From Eggerthella sinensis (GTDB taxonomy: Bacteria > Actinomycetota > Coriobacteriia > Coriobacteriales > Eggerthellaceae): a DNA stretch of 64,000 bases. Within the stretch, counting starts at the first letter, position 1. Each line of letters begins with the position of its first letter. The position numbers and the translations under genes were made by a program. The stretch covers positions 61,368 through 125,367 of the forward strand of contig NZ_PPTT01000009.1 in NCBI RefSeq assembly GCF_003339815.1, read 5' to 3'. Below are positions 35,708 through 44,661 of this stretch, piece by piece. A model generated the notes under the pieces. It was not told the DNA's origin, ran no database searches, and worked only from the letters and a program-made list of their open reading frames with translations.

Positions 35708-36619
35708 CTAAAACCCCCACATCCTCACTTCGGGCTCCAGCTCCACTCCTGCGTGCTCGCGCACCTTCGCCTGCACGTCGGCTATCAGGCGGCGCACGTC
35801 TTCGGCGGTGGCTCCTCCGGCGTTCACCACGAAGCCGGTGTGCTTCTCGGACACCTGGGCGCCGCCGACGCGGTAGCCGCGCAGGCCGGCCTCCTGCACG
35901 AGCTGGCCGACGAAGTGCCCTGCGGGGCGCTTGAAGGTGCTGCCGGCGCTCGGCATGTCGAGGGGCTGCTTCTCCTCGCGACGGCGCGCCAGATCGTCCA
36001 TGCGCGCCTGGATGGCCGCCGGGTCGTCGCGCACGAGGTGCAGCGTCGCGCCCACCACCACGTAGCCGGCCTCGTCCATCATGGAGTGGCGATACGACCA
36101 CGCGGCCTCCTCGGCGGCCACTTCCACGAGCTCGCCGGCGGGCGTGAGGCACCGCACCGATTCGGCCACGTCCTTGAACTCGCCGCCGTAGGCGCCGGCG
36201 TTCATGATGGCCGCGCCGCCCACAGTGCCCGGGATGCCGCAGGCGAACTCGTAGCCCGCCAGCCCCTCGGCGCACGCGCGCCTCGCCACCGCGGCGTTCG
36301 ACGCGCCCGCTTCCACCTCCAGCACGTCGCCGCGCACCTCCACCTGCGACAGGTTCTCCGCGATGCGCACCACGACGCAGCGCAGGCCCCCGTCGGCCAC
36401 GAGCACGTCGCTTCCCAGGCCCATCACGCGCACGGGAGCCCCGCACCGGGAGCACGCGCCCAAAGCGGCGCGCACCTCCTCCACGGTGCGGGGCTCCACG
36501 AGGCAGTCCACGGGACCGCCGATGCGAAACGTCGTGCGTTCGGCCATCGGCGCGTCGAAACGCGCCGCGCCGTCCTCGAACAACTCCGCCAGCGCGGCCC
36601 TCAGCGTCTCACGATCCAC
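35708..36619 (-). CDS. murB: UDP-N-acetylenolpyruvoylglucosamine reductase
   Basis: A 303-residue flavoenzyme that reduces the enolpyruvyl group of UDP-GlcNAc-enolpyruvate to give UDP-MurNAc in peptidoglycan synthesis. FAD-binding features are RIGGPVDCLVEP, GLGSDVLVADGG and IPGTVGGAAIMNAGAYGGE; the catalytic residues are in YRHSMM, GSTFKRP and EPEVRMWG. Length is normal for the short (type I/III-like) form. It starts with GTG and has GGAAGG upstream. It is separated from the ABC genes by 73 bases and is probably transcribed alone or by read-through from them. Confidence 0.95.
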   Translation of the reverse strand: MDRETLRAALAELFEDGAARFDAPMAERTTFRIGGPVDCLVEPRTVEEVRAALGACSRCGAPVRVMGLGSDVLVADGGLRCVVVRIAENLSQVEVRGDVLEVEAGASNAAVARRACAEGLAGYEFACGIPGTVGGAAIMNAGAYGGEFKDVAESVRCLTPAGELVEVAAEEAAWSYRHSMMDEAGYVVVGATLHLVRDDPAAIQARMDDLARRREEKQPLDMPSAGSTFKRPAGHFVGQLVQEAGLRGYRVGGAQVSEKHTGFVVNAGGATAEDVRRLIADVQAKVREHAGVELEPEVRMWGF

Positions 36620-36692
36620 GGTTCAACGTCCTTCCCTCGGCGCTCGGCGCGACGAGGCCGTCGCGCTGCGCGTTTTGAACCATGGTAGCGCA

Positions 36693-38432
36693 TCAGGAGG
36701 CCAGCGACCACCCGGCGGCCTCGGTCTGCAGGTCCACCATCCGGCGGTACAGGCCGCCCTCGAGCGCCATGAGCTCGGCGGGCGCGCCCTGCTCGGCCAC
36801 GCGGCCCTCCTTGAGCACGACGATCTTGTCGGCGTTCGCCACCGTGCGCATGCGGTGCGCGATCACGAGCACCGTCTTGCCCGCGAGCAGGCGGGACAGC
36901 GCCTGCTGCACCTGCGTCTCGTTCTCCACGTCGAGCGAGGCGGTGGCCTCGTCGAGCAGCACCACGGGCGCGTCCTTGAGGATGGCGCGCGCGATGGAGA
37001 TGCGCTGTCGCTCGCCGCCCGACAGGCGGCCTCCGTTCTCGCCGATCATCGTGTCGTAGCCCCGCGGCATGCGCTCCACGAACTCGTCGCACATCGCCGC
37101 CCGCGCGGCGGCCAGCACCTCCTCGTCGGTGGCATCGGCCCGGCCCAGGCGAATGTTGCCCATCACCGTGTCGTCGAACAGCACCACGTCCTGGAACACC
37201 TCGGCGTAATCGGCCAGCAGCGTCTCGGGGTCCACGCCCGACACGTCCACGCCGCCCACGCGCACCGCGCCCTCGCACGGATCCCAGAAGCGGGCCGCCA
37301 GCTTCGCGCAGGTGGACTTGCCCGACCCGGACGGGCCCACGAGCGCCGTCACCTCGCCCTCGCGGGCGGTGAACGACACGCCCCTCAGCACCTGCTCACC
37401 GTCGCCGTACGAGAACGACACGTCCTCGAACACCACGTCGTGGCCTCGCGGCGCGAAGTCGGTGGAGCCCTCCATGGGCTTCTCGGCGGCCAGCTCCTGC
37501 GTGCGCTTGATGGACAGCCGCATGCTCAGCAGCTCGCCGATGGACTGCAGGATGAGGTTCACCGGGTCGTACACGCGCGTGACCACGAGCAGGAAGGCGA
37601 AGTAGGTCATGAAGTCCGTCTGACCGGACACGAGCAGCGTCGCGCCCACGAAGACGGTGGTGCCGATGCCCAGCTTGAGGAACGCCTGCGCCGAGGTGAC
37701 GAACACGCCGGTGGTCAGCTCGGACGTCACCTGCCTGCGCTCGAACGCGTCGAGCTTGACCGCGAGCGCGTCCAGATGCGCCGCCGAGCGGTTCGTGGCG
37801 CGGATCTCCTGCGCGCACTCCAGGAACTCCTGCACGCCGTCGGCCACCTCGAGGCGCGCGTCCTCCATCGCCTGCGCCTTGCGCTGCTGGCGCTTCCCGG
37901 TGAGCGCCATCACGAGCAGCGCCACGGGCACCACCCAGAACGCCGCGAGCGCCAGGCGCCAGTCGTAGAAGAAGATGCCGACGATGACGATGGCCGTGGA
38001 CAGGCCCGTGCCGAACAGCTGCGGCATGACGTGCATGAACATGCGCTCCTGGTCGGAGCAGTCCTTCATGATGGCGTTCGTGAGGTCGGACAGGTCGCGC
38101 CGCCCGAAGAACGACAGCGGCAGCCGGCGCAGGTGCTCGGCCAGGTCGGTGCGCTTGCGGGCGCTCTCCTCGTACACCTTGTGGTACGTGTTCGCGTACT
38201 CGGCCCACTGGGTGAGGACCATGAGTGCGAGGATGCCGACGCACCCCGCGAGGTACGGCGCCAGCGCGGGCAGCGGGGCCCCCGCCACGAGGTGGTCCAT
38301 GAAGTCGCTCACCAGCAGGAATAGGATGCCGATCGGGGCCATGAGCACGAGGTTCGCCAGCGTGCAGAAGAACACGCCGCGCCTGAAGTTCTTCGCGCCC
38401 ACGTCGGTGAGGCCCAGGGAATCACGCAGCAT
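36693..38432 (-). CDS. ABC transporter, fused permease/ATPase, YbtQ/IrtB-like
   Basis: A 579-residue half-transporter with six helices and an ATPase: Walker A GPSGSGKST, signature LSGGERQR, Walker B VVLLDEATASLDVENET. The DVENET extension after Walker B is typical of the YbtQ-like branch, whose members import iron-siderophore complexes although they have an exporter fold. It overlaps the upstream partner by 11 bases, so both should form a heterodimer. A role in metallophore or siderophore uptake is inferred from the branch, the AraC/ECF neighbours and a DtxR-like box at 40282-40300. Confidence 0.85.
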   Translation of the reverse strand: MLRDSLGLTDVGAKNFRRGVFFCTLANLVLMAPIGILFLLVSDFMDHLVAGAPLPALAPYLAGCVGILALMVLTQWAEYANTYHKVYEESARKRTDLAEHLRRLPLSFFGRRDLSDLTNAIMKDCSDQERMFMHVMPQLFGTGLSTAIVIVGIFFYDWRLALAAFWVVPVALLVMALTGKRQQRKAQAMEDARLEVADGVQEFLECAQEIRATNRSAAHLDALAVKLDAFERRQVTSELTTGVFVTSAQAFLKLGIGTTVFVGATLLVSGQTDFMTYFAFLLVVTRVYDPVNLILQSIGELLSMRLSIKRTQELAAEKPMEGSTDFAPRGHDVVFEDVSFSYGDGEQVLRGVSFTAREGEVTALVGPSGSGKSTCAKLAARFWDPCEGAVRVGGVDVSGVDPETLLADYAEVFQDVVLFDDTVMGNIRLGRADATDEEVLAAARAAMCDEFVERMPRGYDTMIGENGGRLSGGERQRISIARAILKDAPVVLLDEATASLDVENETQVQQALSRLLAGKTVLVIAHRMRTVANADKIVVLKEGRVAEQGAPAELMALEGGLYRRMVDLQTEAAGWSLAS

Positions 38433-40251
38433 AGCCGCCCTCCTTTCCGATGCGCCATTGCGCCGAGGTTCGATAGTCGGCCCACATGCGCGCGTACAAG
38501 CCGCCCGCCTCCACCAGCTCGGCGTGGGTCCCCTGCTCTACGAGGCGCCCGCCGTCCAGCACGCAGATGGCGTCGGCGCCGGCCACGGTGGACAGCCGGT
38601 GCGCGATCATGAGCACGGTCTTGCCCGCGCACAGCACCCCCAGCGCCCGTTGGATGAGCGCCTCGTTCTCGGGGTCGGCGAAGGCCGTGGCCTCGTCGAG
38701 CACCACGATGGGCGCATCCTTCAGAATGGCGCGCGCGAGCGCGATGCGCTGGCACTCGCCGCCCGAGAGGTACACGCCGCGGGCACCCACCACGGTGTCG
38801 AGCCCCTGCGGCAGCTTCGCCACGATGTCGTCGCACTGCGCCGCGTGCGCAGCCGCCTCCACCTCCTCGCGCGTCGCCTCCGGCCGCGCGGCGCGGATGT
38901 TGTCCAGCAGGCTCTGCTTGAACAGCTTGTCGTTCTGGAACACGAAGGCCACGCGCTCCATGAGCTCGGCTTGCGGGATGAACCGCACGTCGACGCCGCC
39001 CACGAGCACCCGCCCCGCGCTCGCGTCCCAGAAGCGCGGCACGAGCGAGGCCGCGGTGGTCTTGCCGCCGCCCGACGGCCCCACGAGCGCCACCGTGGCG
39101 CCCGAGGGCACGTGCAGCACGACGTCCTCGAGCGCGGGCGCGTCGGCGCCCGGATAGGTGAACGTGACGTGGTCGAAGGCGATGGCGCCGTCGGCGGGCG
39201 CCTCGGCCCGGGCCGGGTCCACCTCGGCCATGAGCGGCGCCGACAGGATGCCGTCGATGCGGCTCACCGCGTCCTGCGCCTCGGTCACCGCCTGCGACGA
39301 GTACATGATCTTGCTCATCATCATGGTGGTGAGCGCCGAGAAGATGACGTAGAACAGGAAGTTCGTGAGAAACGCGCCGAAGTCGCCCGCCGCGCCGGCC
39401 AGCAGGATGCCCGCCGGCACGAGCACGAAGAACGTCGCGTTGATGGCGACGAGCTGCGCCACCTGCGGGCCCTCGCACAGCTTCACGTAGGCGGTGGCGA
39501 AGTCGCAGTAGGCCACGATGGACTCCCGGAACGCCCTGAACGAGTGGACGGTCTGCTGGAACACCTTCACCACGGGGATGCCGCGCACGTACTCCACGGC
39601 GGCCTTGTTCATCTTGTCGAGCGCGTTCTGGTAGTTCACCATGAACTGCATGGCGTTGGAGTTGCCCTCGCCGTCCTTGCCGCCCAGGCCGCCGCCCATC
39701 ATGAGGAACATGCAGAAGGCGGAAGCGAGCACGGGGATGAGGCACACGAGGCCCATGACCCAGTCGAACACGAACATGACGACGAGGTAGGCCACGGGCG
39801 TGACCAGCGCGCCCACGAAATCGGGGATGCGGTGCGCCAGCACGCCCTCGGTGAGCCCGGTGGACCCTTCGATGATGCGGCGCAGCTCGCCGGTGGAGCG
39901 GACGGAGAAGTAGCCGAGCGGCACCTTCGCGAGGTGCTCGAGCGCCGCCTTGCGCATGTTCGTCGCCGTGCGGAACGCGGCGAGGTGCGTGCACATGAGC
40001 GCGGCGAAGTACACGACGAGGCCCGCGAGCGCGAAGGCCAGCGCCCAGGCGCCGTACACCGGGGCCTGCCGCGCCTCCCCCCACGCCGGGGCGACGGCCA
40101 CGAGGTCGCGCACGACGAACCACACGCACACGAGCATCGCGATGGCCAGCACGGCGTTGAGCGCCGAGAGCGCGCAGCCCGCGATGGTCAAGCGCTTGTG
40201 GGGCCCGGCGAACTCCAGCAGCCGCACGATGGGATTCTGCGGTCTTGACAC
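38422..40251 (-). CDS. ABC transporter, fused permease/ATPase, YbtP/IrtA-like
   Basis: A 609-residue partner of the next gene. The ATPase has Walker A GPSGGGKTT, an unusual signature LSGGECQR and Walker B VVLDEATAFADPENEAL; the AFADPENE sequence is a mark of YbtP/IrtAB-type transporters. The GTG at 40251 is chosen because AAGGA lies eight bases before it. Upstream, a DtxR/IdeR-like box at 40282-40300 lies between a -10-like TACTAT and the start, which suggests iron-dependent control. A terminator at 40367-40394 separates it from the ECF operon. Confidence 0.85.
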   Translation of the reverse strand: MSRPQNPIVRLLEFAGPHKRLTIAGCALSALNAVLAIAMLVCVWFVVRDLVAVAPAWGEARQAPVYGAWALAFALAGLVVYFAALMCTHLAAFRTATNMRKAALEHLAKVPLGYFSVRSTGELRRIIEGSTGLTEGVLAHRIPDFVGALVTPVAYLVVMFVFDWVMGLVCLIPVLASAFCMFLMMGGGLGGKDGEGNSNAMQFMVNYQNALDKMNKAAVEYVRGIPVVKVFQQTVHSFRAFRESIVAYCDFATAYVKLCEGPQVAQLVAINATFFVLVPAGILLAGAAGDFGAFLTNFLFYVIFSALTTMMMSKIMYSSQAVTEAQDAVSRIDGILSAPLMAEVDPARAEAPADGAIAFDHVTFTYPGADAPALEDVVLHVPSGATVALVGPSGGGKTTAASLVPRFWDASAGRVLVGGVDVRFIPQAELMERVAFVFQNDKLFKQSLLDNIRAARPEATREEVEAAAHAAQCDDIVAKLPQGLDTVVGARGVYLSGGECQRIALARAILKDAPIVVLDEATAFADPENEALIQRALGVLCAGKTVLMIAHRLSTVAGADAICVLDGGRLVEQGTHAELVEAGGLYARMWADYRTSAQWRIGKEGGYAA

Positions 40252-40281
40252 GATTCGTTCCTTTCCTTGCGGTAACGTGCT

Positions 40282-40300
40282 TATTGTTAGCCTAAGAGAA
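40282..40300 (-). promoter_or_regulatory. Candidate DtxR/IdeR-type iron box
   Basis: On the minus strand TTCTCTTAGGCTAACAATA agrees with the consensus TTAGGTTAGGCTAACCTAA at 13 of 19 positions, including an unbroken TTAGGCTAAC core. It lies 31 bases before the GTG of the YbtP-like gene, where a bound repressor would block transcription. Confidence 0.5.
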
Positions 40301-40366
40301 CATAGTAGCGATCCCGCCGAAATCTTCTGCACGCCGGTGCCGATTAGACGATGCCGCCGAAAAAGA

Positions 40367-40394
40367 GAACGGCTCCCCCGAAAGGGAGCCGTTC
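40367..40394 (-). terminator. Terminator of the ECF operon
   Basis: A perfect 11-bp stem (40367-40377 with 40384-40394) and a 6-base loop, 34 bases past the stop of the S-component gene. On the minus strand the 3' side continues with TCTTTTT, a good U-tract. Confidence 0.88.
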
Positions 40395-40427
40395 GCTCGG
40401 CGCCTCGCCGGCCGAAGGGCACGGCGC

Positions 40428-41057
40428 TCAGGCCGAGATCTTGGCGAAGTGCTTCTTGAACAGCTTCGAGCCGATCCAGCCGCCCACGAAGGGGCACACC
40501 GCGGTCGCGGCCAGCGCCACCAGCGCGAGCGGGCCGTGGATGAAGTCGACGAGCCCCTGGCCGTACTCGGCGCTCATGCCGGAATCGACCACGATCTGCA
40601 CGTAGGCGTCGCCCGCCAGGAAGATCATCGATTCCTGGCCCACCCAGAAGCACAGCGTCCACACCGCGAACGCCGCCAGGCAGCGCAGCGTGGTGCGCTT
40701 GCTGCCGGCCCCCGCCACGAGCTCGGCCAGCAGGCCGCCCACCACGATGCCCACCGGGCCGGTCCACAGCATGCCCAGCAGCAACGCCACCACCGCGACG
40801 ATCGCGGACATGATGGCGAACGCGCCGCGCTTGGGCACCTTAGCGGCCACGTACATCCACACGATGCCGCCGATGAGCGAGCCGCTCGCGTGCGTGAACC
40901 AGAACAGGTTCGCGTTCATGCCCAGCACCATCGCGAAAACCATGAACACGAGGAACAGGAGCACCCCGAAGATGGCCAGCGTGATGTAGTCCTTCCCCAC
41001 CAGCTTGCCCTTCGCGTTCGCGCCGCCCGAAGAGGCGGCAACCGTCGTCGTTGCCAT
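40428..41057 (-). CDS. MptD-family ECF transporter S component
   Basis: A 209-residue protein with about five to six membrane helices that resembles the MptD family of substrate-specific (S) components. It should bind the substrate and dock on the T and ATPase proteins encoded upstream. The C-terminal KLFKKHFAKI is typical of the family. The gene follows the ATPase by 39 bases and ends the operon at a strong terminator. The substrate is unknown; iron-related control of the region hints at a metal or metallophore. Confidence 0.8.
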   Translation of the reverse strand: MATTTVAASSGGANAKGKLVGKDYITLAIFGVLLFLVFMVFAMVLGMNANLFWFTHASGSLIGGIVWMYVAAKVPKRGAFAIMSAIVAVVALLLGMLWTGPVGIVVGGLLAELVAGAGSKRTTLRCLAAFAVWTLCFWVGQESMIFLAGDAYVQIVVDSGMSAEYGQGLVDFIHGPLALVALAATAVCPFVGGWIGSKLFKKHFAKISA

Positions 41058-41096
41058 ATGCGTATCTCCTTCTCTTGAAATGGTCGATTCCTTCGA

Positions 41097-42647
41097 TCAG
41101 AGCGGGCGCGCCCGCCCGTCGATGCCGATCGCGCGCCGGATGCGCCCGAGGGTCTCGCCGCGCACGGGCAGCACGTCGGACACGACGCCGTCCTCGAGCA
41201 CGGCCACCTGGTCGCAGGCGGCGCAGACGAACTCGTAGTCGTGGGTGACCACGACGATGCATGCTCCCGCGTCGCGCGCCCGGCGCACCTCGTCGGCCAC
41301 GCGCCCCATGGTGCCGAAGTCGAGCCCGCTCGTGGGCTCGTCGAGCACGAGCACGCGGGCGCCCTGCAGGATGCCGACGGCGATGGCCAGCCGCTGGCGC
41401 TGCCCTCCCGAGAGCGAGAGCGGGTGGCGCTCGGCGATGTCCTCGAGGCCGAAGCGTGCGAGCGCGCGGTCCGCCTGCCCGTCCGCCCCGTCGGGCGCGG
41501 GCCGCAGCCCGCCGTGCGTGAGCGCGCCCAGCAGCTCGCCGCGCACGGTGTCGCTGAACAGCTGGTAGCCGGTCTCCTGCATCACGAGGTAGGCGTGCTC
41601 GGGCCGGTCGCGGCGGCGCGGCTCCTCGCCGCGGAAGCGGACGCTGCCCGCGCGCTCCCGGTGCAGCCCCACCAGGCAGCGCGACAGCGTGGTCTTGCCC
41701 GCGCCGTTCCTGCCGACGAGCGCCGTCACCGTCCCGGCGTCCAGCTGCAGGCCCGCCCCGCGCAGCACGGGCGCGTCGCGGCCGTAGCCCGCCTCGAGGC
41801 CGGCCGCGTCGAGCGCGGGGACCTCGTCGGCGACGTGCGCGCCCGATGCGAAGGAGCCGCCGCCGCGCTGCGCCGGTGACACGCGCGCCAGATCCCAGGC
41901 GCGCAGGCCCAGCCGCGTGCGCTCGTCCTCGCCGATCCGCGCGAAGGCGGCGGCGTCCACGTCGCGCACGACGCGCCCGCCCCGCATCACCACCACCCGG
42001 TCGGCGATGCCCGCAAGCCACCACAGCCGGTGCTCGGCCACGAGCACGGTCTTCCCGGCGGCCTTGAGGCGCGCGACCGCCTCGGCCAGCTGGAGCATGG
42101 CGCCCACGTCGAGCGACGCCGTGGGCTCGTCCAACACGAAGACGTCGGGGCCCATCGCGCACACCGAGGCGATGGCCACCATCTGGCGCTGACCGCCCGA
42201 GAGCGCGCGGATGTCGCGGTCGCGCAGGTGCTCGATGCCCAGCAGGGCGAAGGCGCCGTCCACGCGCCGGTGCATCTCGGCGCGCGAGAGCCCGAGGTTC
42301 TCGCAGCCGAACGCCACCTCCGAGGTGGTGTCCAGGTTGAAGAACTGGCTGCGGGGGTTCTGGAACACCGATCCCACGCGCCGGCACAGCGCGTCCATCT
42401 CCCACGACCCCGCATCCTTGCCGACGATGCGCACCGACCCCGCGAGCTCTCCGTCGTAGGAGACGGGAATCAGCCCGTTCGCCAGGCGCGTGAGCGTGGT
42501 CTTGCCGCAGCCGGAGCCGCCGGTGAGCACCACGCACTGCCCCGCGGGCACGCTCAGGGACACGTCGGCGAGGGCGGGCTCGCGGGCGCCGGCGTAGGTG
42601 AAGCCCGCCCGGTCGAACGAAAGCGCCTCGTCGACCCGCGCGCTCAC
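41097..42647 (-). CDS. ECF transporter double ATPase
   Basis: A 516-residue protein with two complete ABC ATPase domains in one chain. The first has GGSGCGKTT, LSGGQRQM and VFVLDEPTASLD; the second has GRNGAGKTT, LSGGQRQR and VLVLDEPTSGLD. It takes the place of the EcfA/EcfA' pair. The GTG at 42647 overlaps the stop of the T-component gene by 4 bases (GTGA) and has GGGGG upstream. The linker between domains is poorly conserved and Ala/Gly-rich. Confidence 0.9.
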   Translation of the reverse strand: MSARVDEALSFDRAGFTYAGAREPALADVSLSVPAGQCVVLTGGSGCGKTTLTRLANGLIPVSYDGELAGSVRIVGKDAGSWEMDALCRRVGSVFQNPRSQFFNLDTTSEVAFGCENLGLSRAEMHRRVDGAFALLGIEHLRDRDIRALSGGQRQMVAIASVCAMGPDVFVLDEPTASLDVGAMLQLAEAVARLKAAGKTVLVAEHRLWWLAGIADRVVVMRGGRVVRDVDAAAFARIGEDERTRLGLRAWDLARVSPAQRGGGSFASGAHVADEVPALDAAGLEAGYGRDAPVLRGAGLQLDAGTVTALVGRNGAGKTTLSRCLVGLHRERAGSVRFRGEEPRRRDRPEHAYLVMQETGYQLFSDTVRGELLGALTHGGLRPAPDGADGQADRALARFGLEDIAERHPLSLSGGQRQRLAIAVGILQGARVLVLDEPTSGLDFGTMGRVADEVRRARDAGACIVVVTHDYEFVCAACDQVAVLEDGVVSDVLPVRGETLGRIRRAIGIDGRARPL

Positions 42648-43456
42648 GCGATCACCCCCAGCTTGATGAGCGCCACGCACGCGACCACGGCGGCGAACAG
42701 GGCGGCGAACAGGGCGTCCGCCGTCCCGAAGCGCAGCTCGTAGTAGGACGTGCGCTCCGCCGCGGAGTCGATGCCGCGCACGATGGCCGCGTTCGACAGC
42801 TCGTCGGCCACGATGGCAAGCCGGCTCATCACGGGCACCATGAGGTTCTCCGCCGTCAGCGCCGGGTGTCGCAGCACCGTCGCGGGCGACAGCGCCATAC
42901 CACGCACCTTCATAGCCTCGGCCACCGACGAGAACTCCTTGCCCATCGTGGGGAAGAACCTGAGCGCCACGCACAGCGCCACCACGCCGCCGCGCGGCAC
43001 GTGCGCGCGCTGCAGCGCAGAGGCCATCTCGCCCACGCGCGTGGTGGCGATCATGTTCGACGCGAACATCCCCACGCAGAACACGCGGCGGAACACGACG
43101 ATCATCGCGGCGAACGACGCGGTCACCTCGTTCGGGAAGGCGGCGACGGCCATGCTGGCCCCGAAGACGGCCGCATAGGCCGCCAGCCAGCGCAGCGCCG
43201 CCGATGCGCGGCCGCACCAGATCATCGTCACGGCGCACAGCGCCACGGCCGCCACCTCGGTCCACGGCTTCGTCGGCGCGAACGCGATGAGGTTCAGCAT
43301 GAGCAGGACGGCGAGCGACGTGCGCGGGTCGAGCCGGCGGCGCGCGCCCGCCCGCCGCGCGCTTGCCGCCGCGCAGGCCGAGGCGGCCGGGGCGCCTGCG
43401 GCGGACCAAAGGGTTGCGGAGGGCGCGAAGTCTGGTATATCCTTGAAGTTAGCCAT
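42644..43456 (-). CDS. ECF transporter T component (EcfT-like)
   Basis: A 270-residue membrane protein of the CbiQ/EcfT type with four or five helices. The DPRTSLAVLLMLNLIAF start and the coupling-helix region MKVRGMAL and ADELSNAAIVRGID (the two Ala-Arg-Gly-like motifs) are visible. The ATG at 43456 is the best start, but there is no ribosome site and the codon lies inside a DtxR-like box; the message may be leaderless. It is the first gene of the operon and diverges from the AraC gene. Confidence 0.85.
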   Translation of the reverse strand: MANFKDIPDFAPSATLWSAAGAPAASACAAASARRAGARRRLDPRTSLAVLLMLNLIAFAPTKPWTEVAAVALCAVTMIWCGRASAALRWLAAYAAVFGASMAVAAFPNEVTASFAAMIVVFRRVFCVGMFASNMIATTRVGEMASALQRAHVPRGGVVALCVALRFFPTMGKEFSSVAEAMKVRGMALSPATVLRHPALTAENLMVPVMSRLAIVADELSNAAIVRGIDSAAERTSYYELRFGTADALFAALFAAVVACVALIKLGVIA

Positions 43457-43462
43457 GACTAA
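43444..43462 (-). promoter_or_regulatory. Candidate DtxR/IdeR-type box between the AraC and ECF genes
   Basis: On the minus strand TTAGTCATGGCTAACTTCA agrees with the DtxR consensus at 13 of 19 positions (TTAG and GGCTAAC blocks). It overlaps the start codon of the T-component gene and lies 36 bases before the AraC gene, so it could act on both. The match is weaker in the centre than that at 40282-40300. Confidence 0.35.
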
Positions 43463-43497
43463 TAATCTAGCGATGCAACGAAAAGGAGCGGCGCACA

Positions 43498-44661
43498 ATG
43501 AGCGATCGCGATGATTCAGCCGAAATTCTAGACGATGACGCCGAAATGAGGTGCGCGGCGGCGGGATCGGGCTCGCGCGCCCTCGTCGAGTCGAACCTGA
43601 TCGGCGTCGGGGGCGATCCCGCGGCGCGCTCGCGGGCGGCCTACCTGGCGCATCGCACCTCGCTGGCAGACAGCATGGGGTCGAACGGCCCGTTCACCGT
43701 CCACGACATCTACGAGACGCAGATCGCCTCCATGCACGGCGTGCGCGTGGAGGCCGCCGAGCGCGGGCGCGTGGGCATGCTCTGGGAGATCGACGAGCGC
43801 TACGGCCAGGGAACCTACTGGTACTACCCGCTGGGCGACGACCTCTCCGTGGCGATCTTCGACCTGCAGTTCAACAGGGAGGTGAGCTTCACCTGCCAGA
43901 CGCCCGACCTGTTCTGCTTCGGGTCGTACGGCCGCAACATGGTGCCCTACTTCGGCATCACCGACGACCCCGCCGACCGGACGCTGCTGGGCTACGCGTG
44001 GAAGTCGCAGCCCTACGGGCAGGTGACGAAGGCCGACGAGCGCCTCGACGTCACGAGCATCTGCATGCTGCCGAAGGGCCTGCAGCGCCTGAGCCTGGCA
44101 TGCCACTGCGACCCGCTCGTGCTCTCCCGCGCCATCGCCTCGCTCGACGGGATGCAGGACGTGCCCGGCCTCAACATGGTGTTCGACGAGATGAAGCGGG
44201 CGCGACCCTCGTCCATCACCGCGCCGGCCTACTACGAGGCGAAGGTCACCGAGGCCGCGGCGATACTGCTGGACTGGTCGCTGGCCAACGCGCACGGGGC
44301 GACGAGCGCCATCCGCGCAGCCGACCGCAGCGCGCTCAACCTGACGCGGGCCCACATCCGCGAGCACCTCGACCGCGCCGTGCCCTCAAGCGAGCTGTGC
44401 CGCATCGCCTGTATGAGCGCGAGCAAGCTGACGAGGCTGTTCAAGCAGGCCGAGGGCATGACGCCGCAGGAGTACGCGCGCACCCTGCGCATGGAGCGCG
44501 CCTGCGAGCTCCTGGGCGACACCGACCTCAGCATGGCCGAGATCGCCGCCCGGCTGGGCTTCGCGCGCCAGGGCAGCTTCTCGGAGGCCTTCAGGGAGCG
44601 CTTCGGCGCCACCCCGCAGGAGTTCCGCGCGCTGCGGGCCGCCCGCAGAAGCGCCCGCTAG
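43498..44661 (+). CDS. AraC-family transcriptional regulator
   Basis: A 387-residue regulator. The last 100 residues form the double helix-turn-helix (SSELCRIACMSASKLTRLFKQ and MAEIAARLGFARQGSFSEAF). The N-terminal 280 residues are an undefined ligand-binding part. AAAAGGAG precedes the ATG. It is divergent from the ECF operon by 41 bases and resembles YbtA-like regulators in position, that is, beside YbtP/Q-type transporters; it probably activates the cluster in the presence of the imported ligand. Its stop overlaps the convergent GGDEF gene by 4 bases. Confidence 0.9.
   Translation: MSDRDDSAEILDDDAEMRCAAAGSGSRALVESNLIGVGGDPAARSRAAYLAHRTSLADSMGSNGPFTVHDIYETQIASMHGVRVEAAERGRVGMLWEIDERYGQGTYWYYPLGDDLSVAIFDLQFNREVSFTCQTPDLFCFGSYGRNMVPYFGITDDPADRTLLGYAWKSQPYGQVTKADERLDVTSICMLPKGLQRLSLACHCDPLVLSRAIASLDGMQDVPGLNMVFDEMKRARPSSITAPAYYEAKVTEAAAILLDWSLANAHGATSAIRAADRSALNLTRAHIREHLDRAVPSSELCRIACMSASKLTRLFKQAEGMTPQEYARTLRMERACELLGDTDLSMAEIAARLGFARQGSFSEAFRERFGATPQEFRALRAARRSAR

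Noticed and set aside
35514..35711. A short plus-strand frame beginning MFHVKH with a ribosome-like AGAAGGGA before it
   Set aside because: The start lies in the parS palindrome; ATG-TTT-CAC-GTG-AAA-CAT arises wherever parS is read in this frame. The remainder is low-complexity and crosses the murB terminator.
43465..43497. A well-spaced -35/-10 pair for the AraC gene
   Set aside because: AT-rich TAATAAT is present at 43460-43466, but no -35 at proper distance supports it, so no promoter was called.
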